Assembly: GCF_007829815.1 (NCBI RefSeq)
Contig: NZ_VIWT01000001.1
Location: forward strand, 806,001 to 870,000
Origin: Kitasatospora viridis
GTDB taxonomy: Bacteria; Actinomycetota; Actinomycetes; Streptomycetales; Streptomycetaceae
Direction of reading: 5' to 3'
DNA length: 64,000 bases
Part shown: positions 8,051-16,560 of the stretch, in pieces
How the letters are laid out: the number at the start of each line of letters is the position of its first letter
Numbering within the stretch: the first letter of the stretch is position 1
Program-made: the position numbers and the translations under genes
The notes under the pieces: model-generated
Told to the model about the DNA's origin: nothing
What the model saw: the letters and a program-made list of their open reading frames with translations, nothing else
Databases searched by the model: none

Positions 8051-9361
8051 GTGACCGATGTAGCTGAGACTCCCGGTAGATCCGACCAATCCACCTCCCA
8101 CCAGGGCACGTTGTCACTCGTGCAGGGCACCGCGATGTACGTCGGGGCGGTGCTGGGGACCGGGGTGATCGCGCTGCCCGCGATGGCGGCGAAGGTGGCG
8201 GGGCCGGCCTCGCTGCTCGCCTGGGCCGCTCTGGTGGTGCTGTCCGCGCCGCTCGCGGTGACGTTCGCGGCGCTCGGGTCGCGCTACCCGGACGCGGGCG
8301 GGGTCTCCTACTACGCGCGACTGGCGTTCGGGCCCCGGGCCGCCTCGATCGCGGGCTGGTGCTTCTACTTCGCGGTGCCGCCGGGCTCGGCGGCGGCGGG
8401 GCTGTTCGGCGGGGCGTACGTCTCCTCCGCGCTCGGCGGCGGGCGGACCACGACGGTGGTGACGGCGGCCGCCCTGATGGCCGTGGTGGGGCTGGCCAAC
8501 TGGGTCGGGCTGAAGGTCTCCGGACGGTTCCAACTCGCGCTGGCCGTGGTGCTGGTGACGCTGCTGCTGGTCTCGGTCGCGTCCTCGCTGCCGCAGGCGC
8601 GGCTGTCCCACCTGCACCCGTTCGCGCCGCACGGGTGGTCGGCGATCGGGCCGGCCGCCGCGCTGCTGGTGTGGAGCTTCGCCGGCTGGGAGGCGATCAC
8701 CTACCTGGCCGGGGAGTTCCGCTCCCCCGCCCGCGACCTGCCGAGGGCGACCGGGCTGGCCGTGCTGATCGTCGGCGCGCTCTACCTGGTGCTGGCCTTC
8801 GCGGTGATCGTGGTGCTCGGGCCGGGCGCGGCCAACTCCAGCGCGCCGCTCGGCGACCTGATGGCCAGCGGCCTCGGCGGCAACGCCCGGGTGCTGGCGG
8901 CCGGTGCGGCGCTGCTGCTGACCCTGGGAGCGATGAACGCCTACTGGGCCGGTGCCTCCAAGCTGGGTGCGGCGCTGGGCCGGGACGGGCAGCTGCCCGC
9001 CGTGCTGGCGCGCGGCAGCGTGGCGGGCGAGGTGCCGCGGCGCAGCCTGGCCGCGGTGGCGGTGCTCTCGCTGCTGGCGCTCGGCGCGGTGGAGGCGGCC
9101 GGTGTGGGTCCGGCACCGCTGGTGCTGCTGACCACCGGCTCCTTCGTGATGGTGTACGCGCTGGGGGTGGGGGCGGCGGTGAAGCTGCTGCCGCGGCGCA
9201 GCGTGGCCTGGGGCGCGGCGCTGGTGGCGCTGGCCGCCGTGGCGGTGCTGCTGGTGATGTCGGGTCAGTACCTGGTCTGGCCGCTGCTGCTGGGCGCCGG
9301 GGCGCTGGCCTACGGGAAGTACGGTCCGGGCGCCCCGGCTCAGGTCACCGAGGCGGCCTGA
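8051..9361 (+). CDS. APC-family amino acid permease
   Basis: This is a 436-residue integral membrane transporter of the amino acid-polyamine-cation superfamily with about twelve hydrophobic segments. TM1 carries the substrate-site glycine motif GAVLGTGVIALPA, and TM3 to TM6 show the expected FAGWEAITYLAGEF pattern. The GTG start at 8051 is chosen because the frame stays open far upstream, but the protein family begins with a short polar N-terminus of this kind (VTDVAETPG). It is divergent from lanKC and convergent with the M1-like gene. It could export or import an amino acid; a link to lanthipeptide production is only positional. Confidence 0.85.
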   Translation: MTDVAETPGRSDQSTSHQGTLSLVQGTAMYVGAVLGTGVIALPAMAAKVAGPASLLAWAALVVLSAPLAVTFAALGSRYPDAGGVSYYARLAFGPRAASIAGWCFYFAVPPGSAAAGLFGGAYVSSALGGGRTTTVVTAAALMAVVGLANWVGLKVSGRFQLALAVVLVTLLLVSVASSLPQARLSHLHPFAPHGWSAIGPAAALLVWSFAGWEAITYLAGEFRSPARDLPRATGLAVLIVGALYLVLAFAVIVVLGPGAANSSAPLGDLMASGLGGNARVLAAGAALLLTLGAMNAYWAGASKLGAALGRDGQLPAVLARGSVAGEVPRRSLAAVAVLSLLALGAVEAAGVGPAPLVLLTTGSFVMVYALGVGAAVKLLPRRSVAWGAALVALAAVAVLLVMSGQYLVWPLLLGAGALAYGKYGPGAPAQVTEAA

Positions 9362-9364
9362 GCC

Positions 9365-9400
9365 GCCCCGGGGCGGGTGTCGTGCACCCCGCCCCGGGGC
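9365..9400. terminator. shared terminator between convergent genes
   Basis: A GC-rich hairpin (arms 9365-9379 and 9385-9400, one bulged base) sits in the 54-bp gap between the stops of the permease and the M1-like gene. It can serve transcription from both sides. Confidence 0.7.
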
Positions 9401-9415
9401 GCATCTGACGTGCCG

Positions 9416-11947
9416 TCAGCGCACCGCCGCCGCCCGGGCCAGGTCGTCCGTCAGGTCGGCGGCCGCCCGGCGCAGCGAGTCGGGCAGCTGACCGCTGTCC
9501 AGCAGCGCCCGGGCCAGCCGCACCGTCTCCGGGCGGGCCGAGTGCTTCGGGTAGAGCGCCTTGACCAGCAGGTCCAGCACCAGGTCGCCCTGCTTGCCGG
9601 CCACCGCGGGCAGCTCCTCGAAGAACCGCACCACGTACGGCGCCGTCAGCTGCTCCTGCTCGGGCTGCCAGAAGCCGCCGGCCAGTGCGAAGACCTCGAA
9701 GTTGGAGAGCTCGCCGGGCGAGAGCAGCGCGTTCCAGGCGGCCTCCTTCGCGGCCGGATCGGGCAGCGCGGCCCGGCACCGGAGGGCGCCGAGCGCGCCG
9801 TCGGAGGAGGCGTCGGCGGCCTGCGCCGCCTCGATCCCGGCGGCGTCCAGACCGCCGAGGGCGGTGAGCCGCAGCCGGATCCGCCAGGCCAGGTCGGTGT
9901 CCAGGGCGAGGCCGGCCGGCAGTTCCACCGGGCCCAGCCAGCCCGCGAGTTCGGCCGCGTCCGGGGTGAAGTCGAGCAGGCCGCGGAAGAGCGTGAGGCC
10001 CTCCTCGGCCGCCGGGCCGGTGGCGGCGAGCCGCTCGCGCAGCGCGTCGGCGATCCGGGCCACCGCCGCCGGGCGCTCGGCCGGGTCCAGCAGGCTGTCC
10101 GCGACCTGGAACCTGGCCTGCTCCAGCACCTCGGTGAGGATGGAGAGTTCCGGCTCCACGGCGACCATCTCGGCGACCAGCGCGAGGTGCGCGGCGGCGG
10201 GGTAGGCGCCGTCCTTGACGGCGAGCAGCAGCTGGCACCAGAGCATCGCGCGGTTGATCGGCGCGAGCCCCGCGAGCAGGCCCGGCAACGCCTGCTGGGA
10301 GCGCTCGTCGAGGCGGATCTTGGCGTAGGTCAGGTCGCCGTCGTTGAGCAGCAGCAGGGCGGGCACGGGCAGGCCGACCAGTTCGGGCACCTCGGTGCGG
10401 GCGCCGTCGACCACGGTGCGGAGCAGCGCGGTGCGGGTTCCGTCGGCGTCGTACAGGCCGATGTCCAGGGTATGCCGGCGCAGCACGGGGTGGGTGGCGG
10501 GGGCGGTCTGCAGGATCGCGGCGGCGCTGATCACGCCGTCGGCGGCGGCCAGTTCCGGCTCCAGGGTGTTGACGTTCGCCGACTTGAGCCAGCTGTCGGA
10601 CCAGCGGGTGAGGTCCTGCCCGGCGGCCTCGCTCAGCGCGCTCAGGAAGTCCTGGTAGCTGGCGGTGCCGTGGGCGTGGCGTTCGAAGAAGAGCCGCAGC
10701 CCGGCGCGCAGCGCCTCGTCGCCGATCGCGGCGGAGAGCTGGCGCAGCGCGGAGTGCCCCTTGAAGTAGGAGATCCGGTCCAGGTCGAGCAGGGCGGCGG
10801 CGACGGACTCGCCGGCCACGCTGACCGGGTGGGTGGACGGGCGCTGGTCGGCGTCGTAGGCCTGGCCCTTGCGGCGGGCCGCGAAGGTGGTCGGCGGGCC
10901 GGTGAACCGGGTGACCTCGGAGGGGATGCGGTGCGCGAGGTAGTCGGCGAACGCCTGGCCCAGCCAGAGTTCGTCCCACCAGGCGTTGGTGACCAGGCCG
11001 GCCATCCACATCAGCGAGATGCCGTGGGCGAGGATGACCGCCCTGGTCTCCCGCTCGCTGTCGGGGGCGGCCGAGTTGAAGAGCCACTGCTCGCGCAGCA
11101 GCACCAGCCCGGGGTGGTCCAGCGAGATGACGCTGAACTCCGGCACGAACATCTGGTCGAACTTGGGCAGCGGGTAGCGGACGCCGAACAGCCGGTGGCT
11201 CTCGTCGAGGCAGCGCCGGGTGACGTCGAAGAGTTCGTCCAGGTCGGCGGCCAGCGCCTCGGCCAGCGAGGCCCGGCAGTGCAGGCCGAGCCGGATGCCG
11301 TCGTGGTCGGTGGTGAACGAGGTGTACGGACCGGCGGCGATCGTGGTGAGGTAGGTCGCCTGGGGTGCGGTCGGGCCGATCTCCCAGCGGCCCGGCGCGG
11401 TGCGGGTCGCCTCGGCGGTGGACAGCACCTGCCAGTGCTCGGGCGCCGAAACGGCGAAGGAGAACGGGGCCTTGAGGTCCGGCTGGTCGAAGCAGGCGAA
11501 GATCCGCGGCGCCTGGTCGGCGTAGGGGAAGCCGTAGACGTAGACCTGGCCGTCCGCCGGGTCGGTGTACCGGTGCAGGCCCTCGTTGCTGCGGGAGTAC
11601 GGCATGTCGGCGACCACGAGCAGCTCGTTCTCGCCGGCCGGGCCGGACAGGCCGGTCAGTTCGGTCAGGCCGGACAGTCCGGTCAGGCCGGACAGTCCGG
11701 TCAGCGGGAAGCGCCCGTCGTCGAGCAGTGCCACGTCGAGCGGCGCGCCGTTCAGCACCACCTCGTGCAGCGCGGCCGGCCGGAGTTCGAAGAAGACCTC
11801 CGCCGCCGGATCGGCGGCCGAGAACCGGATGGTGGTGGTGGAGCGGAACACCCCTTCGGTGCCGGTGAGATCGAGCTCGACCCGGTAGCCGCCGACCGAA
11901 ATGGCGCCGGCGCGGTGGGAGGCTTCCGCCTTGGTGAGGCTGGTCAT
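9416..11947 (-). CDS. M1 aminopeptidase homologue lacking the catalytic site (pseudopeptidase)
   Basis: This 843-residue protein aligns along the whole aminopeptidase N fold. It has an N-terminal beta domain with the family pattern FACFDQPDLKAPF (about 150-162), then the thermolysin-like domain, then a long helical C-terminal domain. The catalytic elements are missing. HExxH reads HGISL (309-313), so the general-base Glu is Gly and the second His is Leu. The distant zinc Glu of NESFA is Gln331 in GQAFA. The GAMEN exopeptidase loop reads ISLDH. Flanking residues (WWDELWL, VPEF) are kept, so this is not misalignment or frameshift. It cannot act as a zinc peptidase. Residues 83-102 contain a short Leu-Thr-Gly-Leu-Ser-Gly repeat. 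The start ATG has a good AAGGGG site. Possible roles are binding the lanthipeptide leader or another peptide. Confidence 0.88.
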   Translation of the reverse strand: MTSLTKAEASHRAGAISVGGYRVELDLTGTEGVFRSTTTIRFSAADPAAEVFFELRPAALHEVVLNGAPLDVALLDDGRFPLTGLSGLTGLSGLTELTGLSGPAGENELLVVADMPYSRSNEGLHRYTDPADGQVYVYGFPYADQAPRIFACFDQPDLKAPFSFAVSAPEHWQVLSTAEATRTAPGRWEIGPTAPQATYLTTIAAGPYTSFTTDHDGIRLGLHCRASLAEALAADLDELFDVTRRCLDESHRLFGVRYPLPKFDQMFVPEFSVISLDHPGLVLLREQWLFNSAAPDSERETRAVILAHGISLMWMAGLVTNAWWDELWLGQAFADYLAHRIPSEVTRFTGPPTTFAARRKGQAYDADQRPSTHPVSVAGESVAAALLDLDRISYFKGHSALRQLSAAIGDEALRAGLRLFFERHAHGTASYQDFLSALSEAAGQDLTRWSDSWLKSANVNTLEPELAAADGVISAAAILQTAPATHPVLRRHTLDIGLYDADGTRTALLRTVVDGARTEVPELVGLPVPALLLLNDGDLTYAKIRLDERSQQALPGLLAGLAPINRAMLWCQLLLAVKDGAYPAAAHLALVAEMVAVEPELSILTEVLEQARFQVADSLLDPAERPAAVARIADALRERLAATGPAAEEGLTLFRGLLDFTPDAAELAGWLGPVELPAGLALDTDLAWRIRLRLTALGGLDAAGIEAAQAADASSDGALGALRCRAALPDPAAKEAAWNALLSPGELSNFEVFALAGGFWQPEQEQLTAPYVVRFFEELPAVAGKQGDLVLDLLVKALYPKHSARPETVRLARALLDSGQLPDSLRRAAADLTDDLARAAAVR
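11644..11703 (-). repeat. in-frame short tandem repeat in the M1-like gene
   Basis: A degenerate tandem repeat with an 18-bp-like unit encodes consecutive Thr-Gly-Leu-Ser-Gly-Leu units in the N-terminal beta domain of the pseudopeptidase. The repeat keeps the frame and probably forms a flexible loop. Copies differ by a few bases, so slippage expansion is likely. Confidence 0.7.
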
Positions 11948-12456
11948 GCAAACATCCCCTTTTCAGCAGCATTCTGAGGAGAATTCAGGGAATACGGGAA
12001 TGCCCGGAGAAGCCCAGCGGCGACAATTGCGCCCTGCTGGACCCGGTCCCGACCCCGGGAGAGCCGACAGAGGGACATGATGCACGCCGCGGCGGGCCGT
12101 CGGCACCCCTGATCCGTGGTCATCAGCGGTTCGCTGGGCCACACTTGCCCCGGCCGGGAGTGCCGCCGTCCGCGTTCGAGTGTGGGGAACAAGCGGTTGA
12201 ACACGCGCACCAGTGGTTGACAGCGTGATCACCGGCGGGCGGAGGGTTCTCAAAGCAGCCCATTTGCGGTCTGATTGGGCGGGCCCGGCCAGCCCGATGG
12301 CCGATCTCTCGACAGTCCGTCAGGGCCACTTGTAGGTTGTGCTATCGCGCTCGTACCCCCCAGGACTCCGGCGGACTCCACAAGACTCCAACGGTGCGAC
12401 CAGGTGGGCGCGTTGGCCGTGCCGATCACGCAGGCCCGGGAAGGGAACCCAGAACC
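11948..12456. other. 509-bp divergent intergenic region
   Basis: No convincing gene is present. The region separates the minus-strand pseudopeptidase from the plus-strand ATP-grasp gene and must hold promoters for both. The part next to the pseudopeptidase start is relatively A/T-rich. The part next to the ATP-grasp gene holds the phased GACTCC repeats listed separately. The weak open frames here have no ribosome site and no typical codon bias. Confidence 0.6.
12364..12389 (+). promoter_or_regulatory. three GACTCC direct repeats with exact 10-bp period
   Basis: The hexamer GACTCC occurs at 12364, 12374 and 12384, so the copies lie on one face of the helix, 68 to 93 bp before the first gene of the hydrazine-type cluster. 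Helically phased direct repeats of this kind are typical operator elements for activators such as SARP proteins. No SARP gene lies in the window; the local regulator is StrR-like, whose known sites are inverted repeats. The role is inferred. Confidence 0.5.
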
Positions 12457-13710
12457 ATGACCACCGGCAGTGACGACGCGACCGACCGGCCCCTTCTCCT
12501 CCTGGTCGCATCCGGTATGCGCCCCTACCGCGAGTACCTCCTGAAGTCCATCGCGACCCGCTTCGAGGTGCACCTCTTCCACACCGTCGAACCGTCCTGG
12601 GAGCAGGAGTACCTGAGCGGCTGGACGGTGCTCCCCGACACCTGGGACGGCCCGGCGATGGCCAAGGCGGCCCTGGACCTGCACGCCGCCACCCCGATCG
12701 CCGGCGTGCTCTGCTGGGACGAGGTCCGCATCCACGCCACGGCCTACATCGCCGAGGCGCTGGGCCTGCCCAACGGCGACCCGGCGGTGCTGTGGCGGAT
12801 GCGCGACAAGGCGCAGACCCGCGCGGCGCTCGCCGCCGCCGGCGTGCCGCAGCCCGCCTCCGTGCCGGTCGGCACCGAGCAGGAGGCGCTGGCCGCGGCC
12901 GAGCGGCTCGGCTACCCGGTCGTGCTCAAGCCCCGCGGCTTCGGCGCCAGCCTCGGCGTGATCCGGGTCGACGACGCGGCCGCGCTGAGCGCCGGCTTCG
13001 CCTTCACCACCTCGATCACCATCCCGGACCCGGTCCGCTACAACTCCGCGGAGCGGTACCTGGTCGAGGAGTGCGTGACCGGCGAGGAGATCAGCGTGGA
13101 CGCGGCGATCCGCGACGGCGAGGTGACCCCGCTGTTCATCGGCCGCAAGGTGGTCGGCTACCCGCCCTACGCGGAGGAGATCGGCCACTTCGTCGACGCC
13201 GACGACCCGTTGCTCACCGACCCGGCGCTGGTCGCCGCGCTCCGCGAGGCGCACGCCGCGCTCGGCGTCGAGAACGCCTGGACCCACTCGGAGTTCATGC
13301 TCACCGCCGACGGCCCCAAGCTGATCGAGGTCAACGGGCGGCTCGGCGGCGACCTGATCCCCTACCTGGGCCTGCTGGCCACCGGCATCGACCCCGGGCT
13401 GGCCGCCGCCTCGGTCGCCTGCGGCCTGGCACCCGACCTCACGCCGTCGCGCCAGCGGGTCAGCGGGGTCCGCTTCTTCTACGTCGAGGAGGAGGACACC
13501 ACCCTCGGCGAGGTCGCCTTCGACGGCGAACTGCCCGCCGCCATCGACCGGTCGGTGGTCGTGGCCGCCCCCGGTGCCGTCGTCTCGCCGCCGCCGAAGG
13601 GCACCGTCTGGGGCCGGATCGCCTTCGCGACCGTGGCCGCGGACTCGGTGGACGCCTGCCGGCGGGCGCTGGACGAGGCCGGCGCCGCGCTGGTCGTCAA
13701 CTCGGTCTGA
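12457..13710 (+). CDS. ATP-grasp carboxylate-amine ligase (BacD-like)
   Basis: This is a 417-residue ATP-grasp enzyme that activates a carboxylate as acyl phosphate and couples it to an amine. The ATP-binding segment YPVVLKPRGFGASLGVIRV lies near residue 155. The metal-binding end of the grasp, EVNGRLGGDLIPYLG, lies near 295. Its N-terminal pre-ATP-grasp domain and overall length fit the L-amino acid ligase group. The ATG 12457 start has an AAGGGAA site. It is the first gene of the plus-strand cluster and is followed 47 bp later by an MFS exporter. It probably makes an amide or hydrazide bond to an amino acid; the substrates are unknown. Confidence 0.85.
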   Translation: MTTGSDDATDRPLLLLVASGMRPYREYLLKSIATRFEVHLFHTVEPSWEQEYLSGWTVLPDTWDGPAMAKAALDLHAATPIAGVLCWDEVRIHATAYIAEALGLPNGDPAVLWRMRDKAQTRAALAAAGVPQPASVPVGTEQEALAAAERLGYPVVLKPRGFGASLGVIRVDDAAALSAGFAFTTSITIPDPVRYNSAERYLVEECVTGEEISVDAAIRDGEVTPLFIGRKVVGYPPYAEEIGHFVDADDPLLTDPALVAALREAHAALGVENAWTHSEFMLTADGPKLIEVNGRLGGDLIPYLGLLATGIDPGLAAASVACGLAPDLTPSRQRVSGVRFFYVEEEDTTLGEVAFDGELPAAIDRSVVVAAPGAVVSPPPKGTVWGRIAFATVAADSVDACRRALDEAGAALVVNSV

Positions 13711-13757
13711 ACCACCCGTCCCACCCCTGTCGTCCGACTGAAAGACAGCCATCGCAA

Positions 13758-15086
13758 ATGACCGAGAACGAGCAGCAGCCCACCTCCCAAGGCCCGGGCG
13801 CCTGGGTCACGTTCAAGGAGTCGAACCCAGCCGTCAAGGCGATCCTGGCCGGCGTCATCGTCAACCGGCTCGGCGCCTTCCTCACCATCTTCCTGGTGCT
13901 CTACCTGGTGTCGAAGGGCTACTCCACGGCTGAGGCCTCGCTGGCCCTCGGTGCCTACGGCGCCGGCGGCATGGTGGGCGTGCTGATCGGCGGCGCGCTC
14001 GCCACCAGACTCGGCGCACGGAACTCCACCGTGCTGAGCATGGCGAGTTCGGCGGTGCTGCTGGCCACGATCGTGTACGTGCCGAGCTACCCGGCGATCG
14101 TGGCCGCCGTCTTCCTGGTGAGCGCGGTCGGCCTGATCTACCGGCCGGCCTCGGCCGCGCTGCTGTCCGAACTCACCCCGGACTCCCGGCAGGTGATGAT
14201 CTTCGGGATCTACCGCTGGGGCCTGAACCTGGGCACGATGGCCTCGCCGCTGCTCGGCTACGCGCTCTTCAACCTGCGCCACAAGAGCTACACCGTGCTC
14301 TTCTGGGGCGAGGCGCTGGTCGCGGTGGTCTACGCGCTGATCGCCTGGTTCCTGATCCCGTCCAAGCAGCAGGAGGCCGCGGCCGCGGCGGCGGTCAAGG
14401 CCGCCGGCGCCGACCCGGCGGCGGACCCGGAGCCGGGCGCCGCCGCGCAGGCCGCACCGGCCGAGGCGGGCGGCTACCGCACCGTGCTGCGCGACCGGCG
14501 CTACCTGTTCTTCCTGATCGGCATGCTGTTCAACACGATCGTCTACGTGCAGTACACCAGCACGCTGCCGCTGGACGTCGCCAAGGAGCACGTGAGCGTG
14601 CTCTGGTACACCCTGGCGGTGGCCCTCAACGGCTTCATGGTGATCGCCTTCGAACTGCCGCTGACCAAGTTCACCCAGAAGTGGCCGCTGCGGCTGACCG
14701 TGGTGGTGGCCTGGGCGCTGGTCGGCGTCGGCGAGATGTTCTACGGCTTCCCGCTGGGCGGGGCGGTCATCCTGATCGGCACCTTCATCTGGAGCTGCGC
14801 CGAGATCATGGCCGGCCCGGCGATCTTCTCCTACCCGGCCATCGCCGGGCCCGGCCACCTGAAGCCGATCTACATCAGCAGTTTCCAGTTCACCTTCAAC
14901 CTCGGCACCGCGATCGGCCCGATCATCGGCGGCGAGCTCTTCCTGGGCCTGGGCCGCATGGTCTGGCCGACCCTCGGCCTGATGGCCGCCGCGGCCTGCG
15001 TGCTCGGCCTGTTCGCCTTCCCCGGCGCCAAGAAGTCCGCCGTGGGCGGGAGTCCGGAGCCGGAGCCGGTCAGCTCGACCGTCTGA
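13758..15086 (+). CDS. MFS exporter
   Basis: This is a 442-residue major facilitator with about twelve membrane segments and an Ala/Pro-rich cytoplasmic loop between TM6 and TM7 (about 210-240). The TM2-TM3 motif reads GGALATRLGARNS, matching the drug:H+ antiporter pattern. The placement after an ATP-grasp ligase suggests product export or self-resistance. It is followed by a perfect hairpin terminator, so it forms a two-gene unit with the ligase. Confidence 0.85.
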   Translation: MTENEQQPTSQGPGAWVTFKESNPAVKAILAGVIVNRLGAFLTIFLVLYLVSKGYSTAEASLALGAYGAGGMVGVLIGGALATRLGARNSTVLSMASSAVLLATIVYVPSYPAIVAAVFLVSAVGLIYRPASAALLSELTPDSRQVMIFGIYRWGLNLGTMASPLLGYALFNLRHKSYTVLFWGEALVAVVYALIAWFLIPSKQQEAAAAAAVKAAGADPAADPEPGAAAQAAPAEAGGYRTVLRDRRYLFFLIGMLFNTIVYVQYTSTLPLDVAKEHVSVLWYTLAVALNGFMVIAFELPLTKFTQKWPLRLTVVVAWALVGVGEMFYGFPLGGAVILIGTFIWSCAEIMAGPAIFSYPAIAGPGHLKPIYISSFQFTFNLGTAIGPIIGGELFLGLGRMVWPTLGLMAAAACVLGLFAFPGAKKSAVGGSPEPEPVSSTV

Positions 15087-15090
15087 CCCC

Positions 15091-15126
15091 GGGTGCGGGC
15101 CGGCCGGCGACGGCCGGCCCGCACCC
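15091..15126 (+). terminator. terminator after the MFS gene
   Basis: A perfect 16-bp stem (15091-15106 with 15111-15126) with a GCGA tetraloop begins 4 bp after the MFS stop. It covers an upstream in-frame GTG (15093) that would otherwise extend the next gene, which supports the later TTG start. Confidence 0.85.
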
Positions 15127-15185
15127 GGCGGGCACCACCGGGGTCGGCGCGGTGCGCACCGTACATCCCGTACAGGGGGCGCGCA

Positions 15186-16118
15186 TTGAACACCATCGAC
15201 CGCATTCCCATCGACTCGGTGCTGCCCGGGGACTCCCCGCGGTTCACCACCGAGGACCAGGCCCACATCGCCCGCCTCGCCGGGACCGACGCCGCGCTGC
15301 CGCCGATCCTGGTGCACCGTCAGACCATGCGGGTCATCGACGGGCTGCACCGGCTGCGGGCCGCCCGGCTCAAGGGCGAGGACTCCATCGCCGTCGAGTT
15401 CTTCGACGGCACCGAAGAGGCGGCTTACCTCCTCTCGGTGCAGGCCAACATCGCGCACGGGCTGCCGCTCTCCACCGCGGAGCGCAAGGCCGCCGCGATG
15501 CGCATCGTCACGATGCGCCCGGAGATGTCCGACCGGTCGATCGCCCGCACCACCGGACTGTCCGCCAAGACGGTCGCCGAACTCCGCCGCCGCTCCACCG
15601 CCGGACACGCCCGGTCGACCGCCCGGGTGGGCCGCGACGGGCGGCTGCGGCCGGTCAACGCGGACGAGGGCCGGCGCCGGGTGCTGAAGGCCATCCGGGA
15701 GCGGCCCGACGCGTCGCTGCGCGAGATCGCCCAGGCCGCCGGGGTCTCGGTGAGCACCGCGCACGGCGTGCGGGCCCGGGCCGACGGCCGGGCCACCGGC
15801 CGGACCGGCAGCCGGACCGGCAGCCGGACCGGTAACCGGACCGCCCCGGCGCGACCGCCGGCCGGGCTGCGCGCCGAGGAGGCGTTCGCCGGCCTGGAGA
15901 GCCTGCGCCGGGACCCCTCGCTGCGGTTCACCGACAGCGGCCGGGCGCTGCTGGCCTGGCTGCACCAGCGCCTGCTGGTGGCCGGCGAGGCGGAACACCA
16001 ACTCCAGTCGATACCACCGCACCTGCTGCCCACCGTGTCGGCCCTCGCCCTGGAGTGCGCCGACAACTGGCGGGAGCTGGCAACCGAACTGCGCGGCCGC
16101 GCACGACGCATCGGATAG
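15186..16118 (+). CDS. StrR-like ParB-domain transcriptional regulator
   Basis: This 310-residue regulator resembles StrR/NovG/Teg15-type pathway activators. The ParB-N-like domain (about 4-95) holds IDSVLPGDSPR, LPPILVHRQTMRVIDGLHRLRAA and ANIAHGLPLS. A helix-turn-helix follows with SDRSIARTTGLSAKTVAELRRRST. A second helix-turn-helix-like segment (LREIAQAAGVSVSTAHGVRAR) leads into a basic linker with three GSRT-like repeats. The start is TTG 15186 behind a GGGGG site. Such proteins activate their own cluster through inverted repeats; I did not find a clear palindromic StrR box. It lies 7 bp before the VOC gene and is likely cotranscribed. Confidence 0.85.
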   Translation: MNTIDRIPIDSVLPGDSPRFTTEDQAHIARLAGTDAALPPILVHRQTMRVIDGLHRLRAARLKGEDSIAVEFFDGTEEAAYLLSVQANIAHGLPLSTAERKAAAMRIVTMRPEMSDRSIARTTGLSAKTVAELRRRSTAGHARSTARVGRDGRLRPVNADEGRRRVLKAIRERPDASLREIAQAAGVSVSTAHGVRARADGRATGRTGSRTGSRTGNRTAPARPPAGLRAEEAFAGLESLRRDPSLRFTDSGRALLAWLHQRLLVAGEAEHQLQSIPPHLLPTVSALALECADNWRELATELRGRARRIG

Positions 16119-16125
16119 GGGAACC

Positions 16126-16560
16126 GTGATCGTCAGACTTGACCACGTGGGGGTGGCGACCGGCGACCCGCAAGGCGCCGGCGACCTGCTCGCCGCCCTC
16201 GGACTGAGCCTCGGGGAGAGCGGCAACGCCGAGACGTACGGCGTCAGTTGCGACTTCTGGCAGGCCGCGAAGGGCGGCGGCGCCGTCGAACTGGTCGCAC
16301 CGCTCGACGAGGAGGCGGCGATCAGCCGCCGGCTCGCCGACCACGGGCCGGGGCTCTACCACGTCGCCTTCGAAGTGGACGACGTGGCAGCCGAGTTGGA
16401 GCGACTGCGGGGGCTCGGCTGGGTGCCGGTGGACCGTGAGCCGCAACCCGGCGCGCGGCCCGGCATGTGGGTGGCCTTCGTCTACGCCAAGCGGCCCGCG
16501 GGGCTGCTGGTCGAGCTGGTCGAGTACCGCCGCACCGAGCCCGCGACCGACGCGTCATGA
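16126..16560 (+). CDS. VOC-family protein (glyoxalase / methylmalonyl-CoA epimerase-like)
   Basis: This is a 144-residue vicinal oxygen chelate protein. The expected metal ligands are all present: His in LDHVGVAT near the N-terminus, His in GLYHVAFEVDD in the middle, and Glu in GLLVELVEY at the C-terminus. The order resembles methylmalonyl-CoA epimerase, but the family also includes isomerases, dioxygenases and drug-sequestering resistance proteins. The GTG start lies 7 bp after the regulator. Its stop overlaps the ATG of the flavin oxidase (ATGA), so the two are translationally coupled. The substrate is unknown. Confidence 0.8.
   Translation: MIVRLDHVGVATGDPQGAGDLLAALGLSLGESGNAETYGVSCDFWQAAKGGGAVELVAPLDEEAAISRRLADHGPGLYHVAFEVDDVAAELERLRGLGWVPVDREPQPGARPGMWVAFVYAKRPAGLLVELVEYRRTEPATDAS

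Noticed and set aside
11644..11703. Repeat tract as CRISPR or minisatellite
   Set aside because: The copies are in frame within a coding gene, lack spacers and encode a peptide repeat.
9416..11947. M1-like protein as the active leader peptidase of the lanthipeptide
   Set aside because: Both the second zinc His and the third zinc Glu are lost, as is the catalytic Glu; hydrolysis by the known mechanism is not possible.
9377..11977. Very long plus-strand open frame opposite the M1-like gene
   Set aside because: Its translation is Gly/Arg/Gln-rich without any fold motif, while the minus strand carries a full M1 fold; it is a GC-skew artefact.
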